Part shown: piece by piece, positions 21,683-33,010 of the stretch | How the letters are laid out: every line of letters begins with the position of its first letter | Position numbering within the stretch: the stretch's first letter is position 1 | From: Sphingomonas sp. BK235 | GTDB lineage: Bacteria; Pseudomonadota; Alphaproteobacteria; Sphingomonadales; Sphingomonadaceae | NCBI RefSeq assembly: GCF_004345855.1 | Contig: NZ_SLXN01000007.1 | Location: forward strand, 124,001-188,000 | Direction of reading: 5' to 3' | Length of the DNA stretch: 64,000 nucleotides | The notes under the pieces: generated by a model | The model's database searches: none | Told to the model about the DNA's origin: nothing | Seen by the model: the letters and a program-made list of their open reading frames with translations, nothing else | Program-made: the position numbers and the translations under genes

Positions 21683-24085
21683 CTAGAACCGAAGGCCGAT
21701 GCCGCCCCCCGCCACGCGGCCCTGGCCGGCGCGAACGGTGGGGATGGTGCCGAACAACTGGCCCCAGGCCTGATAGCGCTTGTCGAACAGGTTGTTGACG
21801 AAGCCGTAGATGGCGAGATCGCCATGCTCCCATGTCAGCCGCGCGTCGGTGATCCCGTATGCGCCCAGCTCAAAGCTGTTGCGGACGTCGGCCGCGCGTT
21901 TGTCCACGAACTGGTAGGACGCGCGCGCCGCGATCGTACCAGGCAGACCGATCGCCGCCGCCGACCGGCGGTACTCGCCACCGACATGGCCGCTGAACGC
22001 GGGCACGTTGGGCACGTCGTTGCCCGACCGCGCACCGGTGGGGCTGTTCGGGGGCAGGTGTCGCAGGACGGCCTGTGTGTAGCCGAGACCGCCGAACAGA
22101 TGGAGATCGCGCGTCGGATGGGCCGTCAGCTCGAGCTCGCCGCCGTAGGTGCGGTAGTCGAGCGCGACCGTCCTGAAGGCAACCTGTGTCGTCGAGAAGA
22201 GCAGGAGATGCCCGCGATCGACGTCATTGAGGAAGGCGGCGCCGTTGAGGACGACGGCGTCGCCCAGCAGGTGAGACTTGAACCCTGCCTCGTAGGTCCA
22301 GCTTGTCGAGGCGGGGAAGGGGGCTTCCCGCTTGGCGAGCGGGCTGTTGACGGAATAGGTCGGGAAACCGGCGGTGACGTGCCCGCGCGCGACGGACGCA
22401 TAGGACATGAACGTCGCGGCCCAGTCATAGCTCAGCATCGCGCGGCCGGTGACGAACTGGTCGCGCAACGCCGCGTCCTGCAGGAACCGCACGGGCAGGC
22501 GCGGGAGACCCGCCCCGTCGTAGCGGTAACGCACGTGCTTGTCCTCTCTCGTCCCGCGCAGGCCGAGAGTAGCCTTCAGCGGCCCGGCGATGCGGAACGT
22601 CGCCTCACCGAATGCCGCATAGCTGTCGACCAGCAGGTGATTGTGTTGCCGTCCCCCCTGGGCGTCGAACGGGGGCGTGAGCGCGTGACCGTCGCGCCCG
22701 GCCGTGGCGGCGAGGTGGACATAGTTGAGCCCGACCGTCCAGGCGACCGCGCTTCCGGCGACCGATGACGCCCGCACTTCCTGCAGGACCATGTCCTCGT
22801 CGTTCGAGAAGCCGAGGACGTCGGCGCCCGGGACGGTGAACGTGGCGGCCGCCCCGGGCCGGCGCGGAAAGCGGGCGAAGACGAGCGCATCGGTCGCATC
22901 GCTGTTCGTGCTCGACCGGCTCCGCTGGAAGGCGGTCTGGCTGTTCAGGACGACGGAGTCGAACGCGTGGCGCACGCGCAGGTTGGCGACCCCGGTGGTG
23001 CCGATCGCGAACGTCTTCGGATCGGTCGCGCTGACCGGGAAGTCCGGCGTGTCGCGGAGCATGAAGCGGGGCGAGTGCGAGCGGTCGCGGCCATAGCTGA
23101 CCGTCAGCAACGCCTCGGTCTCGTCGTCGGGCGTGAAGAGCAGGCTGCCGCGGGCTGCCCCGACCGTCGCGTCGCCTTCGCGGCCGCCTGCCGCGACATT
23201 GGGGATGTCGCCGGCGACATGGTTCCATCGTACCGCGACACGGCCCGCGAGCCGCCCGTCGACGATCGCACCGTTGGCGACGGCTTGCCCGAGCCGGTGA
23301 CCATGGCTGCCGATCTCGCCGCTGAGCGAGAAGGCGCGCTCGAAGCTCGGACGTTTCGACACGATGCTGATCGCGCCCGCCTGGGTGTTGCGTCCGAAGA
23401 GCGTACCCTGCGGCCCGCGCAGCACCTCGACCCGCTCGGTATCGAACAGGCTCGGCGCGATCGCATAAGCCGACAAGGGCACGTCGTCGACATAGGCCAC
23501 GACGGACATGTCGTCGGACGCCATCGGCGAGATCGATCCCACGCCGCGGATGCTGAAGGCGTTGCCGTAGATGCCGCCCCCGTCGAAGAAGGCCATGTTG
23601 GGGACGGCGCGCGCCAGCGAGGCGTTCGACGCGGAGGCGGTGACGGTGCGGCCGGGATCGGCCAGCACGGAAAGGCTGATCGGCACCTGTTGCGCATCTT
23701 CCTCGCGGCGGCGAGCGGTGACGGTGATCTCGTCGCGGGGGCTCGCCCCGGCCGGCTCCCGTTCCGGCGTCATGACCGATAATGGCGATCGGGCAGTCTG
23801 TCTGTCCGGCCGCGCCGGATCGTCGTTCGATGGCCCGCTTCCGGCGCGCGACGGCACCGGGCTGGTTTTCGCGACGTCGAGCTGATCACGTACCGAATGC
23901 GGCTGCGGAATCTCGGTACCCGAGGCAGGAGAAGCCGCCTCGGCGAACGACGCCGGGAGGGATCCGACGAGACCGGCGATGATCGCCCATCGCCGCTGAC
24001 GTCCGCGCGCACACCCGAGTCGGGGTCGCCGGTCCCCGCGCTGCCGCGAATACAGAAGAGTGCCGCTCCACCCGTCAAAAGACAT
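21683..24085 (-). CDS. TonB-dependent receptor, operon with AmpG/RhtX-type permease
   Basis: An 800-residue outer-membrane receptor. A long basic N-terminus leads to a signal-type hydrophobic stretch (WAIIAGLVGSLPASFAEAAS), then a spacer, then the plug: TVTARRREEDAQQVPISLSV, RVEVLRGPQGTLFGRNTQAG and AISIVSKRP. The barrel ends in GGIGLRF with the terminal phenylalanine. The ATG at 24085 is preferred over a TTG at 24091. It is divergent from the pump operon, and the operator palindrome at 24230-24246 lies between them. Receptor motifs fit siderophore-type or other small-ligand receptors; its partner permease supports uptake of a sub-kilodalton compound. The ligand is not determinable. Confidence 0.92.
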   Translation of the reverse strand: MSFDGWSGTLLYSRQRGDRRPRLGCARGRQRRWAIIAGLVGSLPASFAEAASPASGTEIPQPHSVRDQLDVAKTSPVPSRAGSGPSNDDPARPDRQTARSPLSVMTPEREPAGASPRDEITVTARRREEDAQQVPISLSVLADPGRTVTASASNASLARAVPNMAFFDGGGIYGNAFSIRGVGSISPMASDDMSVVAYVDDVPLSAYAIAPSLFDTERVEVLRGPQGTLFGRNTQAGAISIVSKRPSFERAFSLSGEIGSHGHRLGQAVANGAIVDGRLAGRVAVRWNHVAGDIPNVAAGGREGDATVGAARGSLLFTPDDETEALLTVSYGRDRSHSPRFMLRDTPDFPVSATDPKTFAIGTTGVANLRVRHAFDSVVLNSQTAFQRSRSSTNSDATDALVFARFPRRPGAAATFTVPGADVLGFSNDEDMVLQEVRASSVAGSAVAWTVGLNYVHLAATAGRDGHALTPPFDAQGGRQHNHLLVDSYAAFGEATFRIAGPLKATLGLRGTREDKHVRYRYDGAGLPRLPVRFLQDAALRDQFVTGRAMLSYDWAATFMSYASVARGHVTAGFPTYSVNSPLAKREAPFPASTSWTYEAGFKSHLLGDAVVLNGAAFLNDVDRGHLLLFSTTQVAFRTVALDYRTYGGELELTAHPTRDLHLFGGLGYTQAVLRHLPPNSPTGARSGNDVPNVPAFSGHVGGEYRRSAAAIGLPGTIAARASYQFVDKRAADVRNSFELGAYGITDARLTWEHGDLAIYGFVNNLFDKRYQAWGQLFGTIPTVRAGQGRVAGGGIGLRF

Positions 24086-24178
24086 GATCAATCAATCCCC
24101 AAGAAGCAGATGCGCGACTGCGGCCCGACAAGCGTTGAACAGAGAACCAAGCCACGCTATTGCGAGTCGTTATCGATA

Positions 24179-24195
24179 TGACTGAAGGATAGTCA
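24179..24195. promoter_or_regulatory. Second inverted repeat in the divergent promoter
   Basis: TGACTGAAGGATAGTCA has TGACT/AGTCA arms around a 7-base spacer. It lies 35 bases from the stronger operator at 24228-24244, in an unusually AT-rich stretch for this window, and could be an auxiliary regulator site or part of a promoter. Confidence 0.35.
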
Positions 24196-24227
24196 ATGTC
24201 GCAATGCCTCATTCAGCTGACTTGCAT

Positions 24228-24244
24228 GATGACCGTCGGTCAGT
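24228..24244. promoter_or_regulatory. TetR-type operator between the TonB receptor and the pump operon
   Basis: GATGACCGTCGGTCAGT; the core TGACCGTCGGTCA is palindromic and the 17 bases from 24230 to 24246 are identical to 20304-20320. It is 36 bases before the start of the fusion gene and about 145 bases before the receptor gene on the other strand, so bound repressor could silence both directions. Confidence 0.75.
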
Positions 24245-24279
24245 CATAGATGAGGCAGTGTGGAGTGGGAGAGGGCGGG

Positions 24280-24873
24280 ATGAGTGAAGTCGGAACGTCG
24301 CTCTCGATGGAAAGGGTCGACATGGCGCTGGCGATTGCGGAACACCCTGAGCGCATGTCGCTCGAGGAATTGAGTGTCCTTGCAGCGGATCGGTCGCCCG
24401 TGGCGGAGGATGCGAGATCGCTCGACACCGCCGTGGCCGGCGGGATCGCCGCCGCGGGGTTGTCGGGGCATTTCGTCCCGGCGGCGGTCGGTGGGGCGCA
24501 GGGCAGGTTCTGCGATCTCGCTCGCACGGCATCGACGCTGGCGGAGAGCTGCGCGTCCGCTGCATGGTGCGCGGTGATCTATGCCGTGTGCGGGAGGATG
24601 GCGGCCTATCTCCCTGCCGCGGCCCAGCGCGACATCTGGGGCAAGGATCCGAACAGCCTGTCCAGTCACCGCTGCGCCGTGGCTGGACTGCGCGCCGCCG
24701 CCCAGCGGCTCGAGCGATTGAGCGAGCCGCTGCCGAGGCCGGACAGCTACCGGGTCTTCGAGATCGGGATCGATGGCGTCGAATTCTGGAGCGACGGCAA
24801 CGACCGTCTGCACGAAAGACTTTTATACCGACGTCTTCATGACGATTGGGCCGTCGAGCGATTGCAGCCGTGA
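24280..24873 (+). pseudogene. In-frame fusion: flavin monooxygenase (acyl-CoA dehydrogenase type) N-part + PNPOx/PhzG C-part
   Basis: A 197-residue frame made of two unrelated pieces. Residues 1 to about 125 match the N-terminal helical domain of acyl-CoA-dehydrogenase-like flavin monooxygenases (HsaA type): AGLSGHFVPAAVGGAQGRF, STLAESCASAAWCAVIYAV, and AAQRDIWGKDPNSL, where a complete enzyme would go on for about 250 more residues. From about residue 127 it changes to the C-terminal end of a pyridoxamine-phosphate-oxidase-fold protein: GLRAAAQRLE, RPDSYRVFEIGIDGVEFW, DRLHERLLYRR and WAVERLQP, closely similar in pattern to the PdxH/PhzG C-terminus. The best explanation is an internal deletion that joined two adjacent genes in frame. 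Neither flavin site is complete, so enzyme activity is doubtful. It starts at ATG 24280 (GGGAGAGGGCGG upstream), directly after the operator, and leads the RND pump operon. Confidence 0.8.
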
Positions 24874-24949
24874 TCAGGCGAATAGCCAACCATACGGTAT
24901 AGTCATGGCTGCGATCTGATCGCGATCGTTCCTGTTAGCGGAGCTCTTT

Positions 24950-26065
24950 ATGTCCGTCATCAGCTCACCATCATCGCAGCGGCCGTCAGCGGAAACGAGT
25001 AAAGTAGCGATCGTCGCGGTGATCGTCTTTATCCTGATCATCCTCGGTGGCATCTATCTCTGGCGCGCGGCGCGGCTGTCCGCGGCGTCGATGAGCTATC
25101 CACGGCCGCCGGTGGAGGTCTCGGCGCTTCGGGTCGCGGCGGAGACCCTGCCGCTGTCGCTCGATGCGACCGGGTCGTTGCAGGCGGTCCGCGAGGTGAC
25201 GCTGGCGCCGGAGGTGGGGGGGCGCGTCACCGCGATCCGGTTCGCCGCGGGAGACGTCGTTCCCGCGGGCAAGCCGCTCGTCCAGCTCTTCGACGGTCCC
25301 GAGCGCGCCGACCGCGCCGCCGCGGTCGCGCGACTCGGGTTCGCGCGGCTCCAGGACGCTCGATCGCGCGAACTGGCAGCGACGGGTGCGGAGCCGCGGC
25401 AGCTTCTCCAACAGCGCGACGCCGAACGCGCGCAGGCGGAGGCGGCGGTGCAGCAGATCGACGCGCGGCTGGCGCAGAAATCGGTGCGCGCGCCGTTCGC
25501 CGGGCGGATCGGCCTACGCCGCGTCAATCCTGGGCAATATCTCAATCCGGGTGATCCGATCGCGACGCTGACCGCGCTCGATCGGCTGTACGTCAACTTC
25601 GGCGTTCCCCAGCAGGCGTTGAGCGCCTTGCATGTCGGCGGCGCGATCACGGTACACAGCGACGCGGTGCCGCATCGCCCGTTCGACGCCCGGATCAACG
25701 CGATCGAACCGATCATCGGCAACGACACCCGCAACGTGTCGGTGCAGGCCGAGATGGACAATCCCGGCGGCGTGCTGCGCCCGGGTCTGTACGTCACGGT
25801 CGGCATCGCCCAGCCGCCGCGCACCCACGCGATCCTGATCCCGTCCACGGCGATCGCGACGTCGGCGTCGGGGGACAGCGTGTTCGTCGTCCGGGCGGGC
25901 AAGGCGACGCTCGTCCCGGTGACGCTGGGTGGCGAGGTCGGCGATCGCACCCTCGTCGATCATGGCCTCTCGCCCGGCGACGTCGTGGTCACCTCCGGGC
26001 TGATCCGGCTGCAACCGGGTGCGCCGGTCAAGGTCGTGGCGGCCGCTGCCGCCGCGGCGCACTGA
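24950..26065 (+). CDS. RND efflux periplasmic adaptor (MexH/AcrA type)
   Basis: A 371-residue membrane fusion protein linking the inner-membrane RND pump with the outer-membrane channel. One N-terminal membrane segment (VAIVAVIVFILIILGGIYLW, about residues 21-41), then the lipoyl/barrel-sandwich pattern ATGSLQAVREVTLAPEVGG and ITAIRF-like GRVTAIRFAAGDVVPAG, a helical hairpin with LLQQRDAERAQAEAAVQQ, and SVRAPFAGRIGLRRVNPGQY. An AGCGGAGCTCTTT ribosome region precedes the ATG. The length and style resemble MexH of the MexGHI-OpmD pump (from memory). The gap to the pump gene is 12 bases. Confidence 0.93.
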   Translation: MSVISSPSSQRPSAETSKVAIVAVIVFILIILGGIYLWRAARLSAASMSYPRPPVEVSALRVAAETLPLSLDATGSLQAVREVTLAPEVGGRVTAIRFAAGDVVPAGKPLVQLFDGPERADRAAAVARLGFARLQDARSRELAATGAEPRQLLQQRDAERAQAEAAVQQIDARLAQKSVRAPFAGRIGLRRVNPGQYLNPGDPIATLTALDRLYVNFGVPQQALSALHVGGAITVHSDAVPHRPFDARINAIEPIIGNDTRNVSVQAEMDNPGGVLRPGLYVTVGIAQPPRTHAILIPSTAIATSASGDSVFVVRAGKATLVPVTLGGEVGDRTLVDHGLSPGDVVVTSGLIRLQPGAPVKVVAAAAAAAH

Positions 26066-26077
26066 GGGGCACCGACG

Positions 26078-29161
<3,084 letters not shown>

Positions 29162-29164
29162 TCC

Positions 29165-30610
29165 ATGAGAACGTCGATCCCGGTGCTCCTGCTCGGCGCC
29201 TCGCTGGCCGCCTGCGCCGCCGGCCCCGATTACGCGCCACCCGCCATCCCGGCGACGGCGACGGGCGCGTTCGTGGGGAAGGCGCCCGACGTGGTCGCCG
29301 AGGGCGAGCCCGAGACGCGCTGGTGGCGCCTCTACGACGATCCACGCCTCGACGCGATCGTCGCGACCGCCCTGGCGCACAACGCCGACCTCCGCGTCGC
29401 CGTCGCCAACCTGAGCGCCGCCGAGGCCGTGCTGGCCGAAGCCCGCGACGGGCGTATGCCGCAGACCGCGGTCGCCGCCAGTTCGGTCTACGGTCGCCGC
29501 CAGCCCCCGCTGTTTCTGGGGGGCGATCGGCTCGTCTATGGCGGCGGGGCGCAGCTGTCGTACGAGGCCGATCTCGTCGGGCGCGTGGCGCGGACGATCG
29601 AAGCGGCGCGCGCCGACGCGGAGGCGGAGGCGTTCGCGCGCGCCGCGGTGCAGGTGCGCATCGTGTCGGCGGTGACCGGCGCCTATCTGTCGGCCTGCAC
29701 CGCGGCGCAGGCAGCTGCGGTCATCCGCTCCTCGATCGCGCTCGCCACCGAGCGCGCGCGGATCGTCGATCGGCAGGAACGTGCCGGCTCGCTCGCCACG
29801 CTCGACGTGGCGCGCGCCGAGGCACAGCTCGCCGAGACGCGCGCACAGCTGGCACCCGTCGAGAATGCGCGTGCGGCCGCGCTGTTCGAACTGGCCGCGC
29901 TGTCGGGGCTTTCCCCGGCGCAGGTGCCGCAGGAGGCCGCACGCTGCGATTCGCCTCCCGAACCGCAGGGGCCGATCAGGATCGGCGACGGGGCCAGCCT
30001 GCTCCGCCGCCGCCCCGACGTGGCGCAGGCCGAGCGCCGGCTCGCTGCCGCCACGGCGCGGATCGGTGTCGCCGTCGCCGATCTGTACCCGCGGCTGACG
30101 ATCGGCGGAAACCTGTCCCGGACGGGCGGCGACGGCATCGGTGCCGGTCGCGGGTTCGCCTTCGGCATCGGGCCCGCGCTGTCGCTGTCCTTTCCCCATA
30201 GCGGCGCCGCGCGCGCGCGGGTCCGGCAGGCGCGTGGCCGCGCCGAAGCGGCGCTCGCCGTGTTCGACGGCACGATCGTCACGGCGCTCAAGGAGGTCGA
30301 GCAGGCGTTGGCGGCCGATCGGGCCGCGATCGACCGTCAGGCCGCGCTCGCCGCGTCGGAGCGGCGCGCCGACCAGGCGTTCCGCCTCGCCGACCAGCGC
30401 TACCGCGCCGGATCGATCGCCTATATCGACTCCCTCGTCGCGCAGGGCGAGCTGGTGAGGCTCCGCCTCGCGCGCACCGAGGCGGACCGGGCGGTGGCGT
30501 TCGCCCGGGTCGACCTCTTTCGCGCGCTCGGCAGCGGGCAGGACGCGACCGATCATCCCCGTATCGATCTCGCCGCGCGGGACGGCGCGACGACCATCAG
30601 CGAACGATGA
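29165..30610 (+). CDS. RND outer-membrane channel lipoprotein (OpmD/OprM type)
   Basis: A 481-residue TolC-like outer-membrane factor. The N-terminus has a lipobox (LGASLAAC, C17 lipidated) followed by GPDYAPP, a standard start for this group. Two OEP repeats follow: WWRLYDDPRLDAIVATALAH with NADLRVAVANL in the first, and LLRRRPDVAQAERRLAAATA with LYPRLTIGGN in the second. The C-terminal half carries QRYRAGSIAYIDSLVAQ. Only three bases separate it from the pump gene. It exports the pump's substrate across the outer membrane. Confidence 0.93.
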   Translation: MRTSIPVLLLGASLAACAAGPDYAPPAIPATATGAFVGKAPDVVAEGEPETRWWRLYDDPRLDAIVATALAHNADLRVAVANLSAAEAVLAEARDGRMPQTAVAASSVYGRRQPPLFLGGDRLVYGGGAQLSYEADLVGRVARTIEAARADAEAEAFARAAVQVRIVSAVTGAYLSACTAAQAAAVIRSSIALATERARIVDRQERAGSLATLDVARAEAQLAETRAQLAPVENARAAALFELAALSGLSPAQVPQEAARCDSPPEPQGPIRIGDGASLLRRRPDVAQAERRLAAATARIGVAVADLYPRLTIGGNLSRTGGDGIGAGRGFAFGIGPALSLSFPHSGAARARVRQARGRAEAALAVFDGTIVTALKEVEQALAADRAAIDRQAALAASERRADQAFRLADQRYRAGSIAYIDSLVAQGELVRLRLARTEADRAVAFARVDLFRALGSGQDATDHPRIDLAARDGATTISER

Positions 30611-30620
30611 GGCAGCGATC

Positions 30621-32097
30621 ATGTCGAACTCAGCCGGGCAGCGTGACTATCTGAAGGATGGTGCGACCTTCAAGGAGTCGCTCCGTGATGGCCGGACCGT
30701 GATCTACCAGGGAGAGACGGTCGACGATGTCACCACCCATTTCGCGACGGCCGGGGGCATATCCCAGATCGCGGAGATCTATGACGAGCAGTTCAACGGA
30801 GAGCGCGACGCGCTCCTGACCTATCGGCGGCCAGACGGTCAGCTGGCCTCGTCGGCGTACATGCCGCCGCGAAACAAGCAGGATCTGATCCTGCGACGCG
30901 ACGCGATCCGTTACGTCGCTCAGAAGACCTGGGGCACCCATTGCCGCAGCATCGACATGATCGCCAGCTTCGCCGTCGGCATGCTGGGGCATTTGCCGAG
31001 CTTTCGGAAGATGTGTCCCGACTATGCCGAGAACATCGCCGCCTATCACGATTATGCGGAACGTCACGGCCTGTACCTGTCCGAGACGATCGTCGACCCG
31101 CAGGGATATCGCGCGCGCGCAAGGGACCGCGGCACAGCTCGCCCCGCCCGAGCGTGCGGTCATGCGCATCGTGAGGGAGAGCGCGGAGGGAATATGGATC
31201 AGCGGGATCAAGGGCGTCGGCACCGTGGCGCCGCAGTCCAACGAGATTTTCGTCGGCAGCCTCAATCCGCCGGCGCCCGACGAAGCCTTCTGGGCCTATG
31301 TTCCTGCCAACGCCGATGGGGTCAAGATCTTCTGCCGCGAGATCGTCTCGCGCCCCGGTGCGTCGGCCTATGATCACCCGCTCACATCGAAGGGAGAGGA
31401 GGCGGAGGCGATGGTCGTCTTCGACAACGTCTTCGTTCCGCGATGGCGCATCATGGCGGCGAAGGTTCCCGAGCTCGCCACCGCCGGGTTCTTCAATCGC
31501 TGGACGTCTTACAGCCATTGGTACACCTTGGTGCGGCTGGAGACCAAGGCCGACCTCTACGCCGGGCTCGCCAAGGTGATCATGGAGGTGCTCGGACTCG
31601 AGCATATCCCCCTCGTGCGCCAGCGCGTCAGCGAGATCGTGCAGTTCGCGGAGATCCTGCGCGGCATGTCGCTCGCGTCGATCGAGACCGCCGACATCTC
31701 GGACGGTGGATTGCTGCTTCCTGGATCGAACGCGCTGGCCGCGGGGCGGGTCTTCGCGATGGAGAAGCTGCCGCGTGTGCTGCATCTGCTCCGCGAATTG
31801 TGCGGGCAGGGGCTGATCTTGCGGTTCGAGCGTCACGATCTCGAGGCGGAGGCGACGTTCGGCGAGAAGTTCTCGTGGTTCCTCGACACGCAGCGTGTCA
31901 CCGCCGAGCAGAAGAACCTGCTGATGAACCTGGTGTGGGATGTCGCCGCCAGCGAGCATTCGGTGCGCGCGTTGGTGTTCGAGGAGCAGCACGCCTTGAG
32001 TGAGCCGCTCCTGCGCGACCGCCTGGTCCTGGACTATGATTATGCGGAGAGTGCGAGCCTCGTGCGCCGGACCGTGGGATTGGAGATGATCCAATAG
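30621..32097 (+). pseudogene. 4-hydroxyphenylacetate 3-monooxygenase (HpaB)-family protein, frameshifted
   Basis: Two overlapping frames together encode a full HpaB-type FADH2-dependent monooxygenase (about 492 residues if repaired). Frame 1 starts MSNSAGQRDYLKDGATFKES and includes RTVIYQGETVDDVTTHFA, AIRYVAQKTWGTHCRSIDM and ETIVDPQGYRARA; the matching second part, starting AQGTAAQLAPPERAVMRIV, is in the +1 frame and contains GIWISGIKGVGTVAPQSNEI, VFDNVFVPRWRI, and a normal C-terminus. The break falls in an 11-base CG run at 31110-31120; adding one CG unit restores a smooth join (YRARAQGTAAQ). It may be a real mutation, a slippage-controlled switch or a sequencing error. Such enzymes hydroxylate phenolic rings with a partner flavin reductase; none is seen here. 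It lies 10 bases after the pump operon. Confidence 0.85.
31110..31120. repeat. CG dinucleotide run at the HpaB frameshift
   Basis: CGCGCGCGCGC, five and a half CG units. Loss of one unit from a 13-base run would create exactly the observed +1 shift. Short dinucleotide runs are prone to slippage and also to assembly errors. Confidence 0.8.
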
Positions 32098-32260
32098 GTG
32101 ACGCCCGCGGTCGCCGCCGGCACGGCGCGACCTCGCCAGATCGACATGCCGGGTCATCGGCGATCGGCGTGAGCGTGTGCGCCGTCACCGCGACTCATCA
32201 ATCCCATAATATAACATCACTAGCGTTTCGTTCGGTGGTGACGATCACGAAGGATGGAGA

Positions 32261-33010
32261 ATGGGAGAACAGGCGTCGACGGCTCGCTCGCACGATGCGG
32301 CTGTGCTTCAGATCGAGCACGTCACGGCCGGCTATGGCGGGCGGACGGTGCTCCGGTCGCTCGACCTGGCCGTGCGCGCGGGCGAACTCTACGCGCTGCT
32401 CGGCGGTAACGGCGCGGGGAAGACGACCACGTTGAACCTGTTGCTGGGCTTCGTCGCGCCGACCGCCGGGGTCGTCCGGGTCGCCGGCGTCGATCCCGTC
32501 AGTCACCCTGCCGCGGCACGCCGCTTGCTCGGCTACATTCCGGAGCGGGTGGTCCTCTACGAACATCTCACCGCGCGGGAGAATGTCGCCTATCTCCTCG
32601 ACCTCGCCGGTGAGCAGGGCGACAGGGCGACGATCGACGCCGCGCTCGCCGCCGCAGGCCTGGACCGGGCCGCGTTCGACCGCCGCGTCGGCGGCTTCTC
32701 CAAAGGCATGCGTCAGAAGGTGGCGATCGCGCTGGCGATCGCGCGGAGCGTGCCCGCGCTGCTCCTCGACGAGCCGACCTCCGGGCTCGACCCCCGCGGC
32801 AGCGCCGGTTTCGGGCAGCTGCTCGCCACCTTGCGCGCGCGGGGCGTGGCCATCCTGATGGTGACGCACGATCTCTTGGCCGCCGCCGAGATGGCCGACC
32901 GCATCGGCTTCCTCGCGTCCGGGCGGCTGACCGAAGAGGTCGCCGCCGCCGGTGCGGCGCGCTTCGACGTGCGCGACGTCTATCGCCGCTACGCCGGGGA
33001 CGTCGCATGA
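32261..33010 (+). CDS. ABC transporter ATP-binding protein
   Basis: A 249-residue ATPase of an ABC-2-type exporter. Walker A is LLGGNGAGKTTT (about residues 45-56), the signature is GFSKGMRQKV, and Walker B is ALLLDEPTSGLDP followed by the switch histidine in MVTHDL. It is similar in layout to NosF/CcmA-like ATPases. Its stop overlaps the first permease start by four bases (ATGA), and the two permeases that follow complete the exporter. An AT-rich stretch (CCCATAATATAACATC) upstream at about 32205-32220 may hold its promoter. Confidence 0.93.
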   Translation: MGEQASTARSHDAAVLQIEHVTAGYGGRTVLRSLDLAVRAGELYALLGGNGAGKTTTLNLLLGFVAPTAGVVRVAGVDPVSHPAAARRLLGYIPERVVLYEHLTARENVAYLLDLAGEQGDRATIDAALAAAGLDRAAFDRRVGGFSKGMRQKVAIALAIARSVPALLLDEPTSGLDPRGSAGFGQLLATLRARGVAILMVTHDLLAAAEMADRIGFLASGRLTEEVAAAGAARFDVRDVYRRYAGDVA

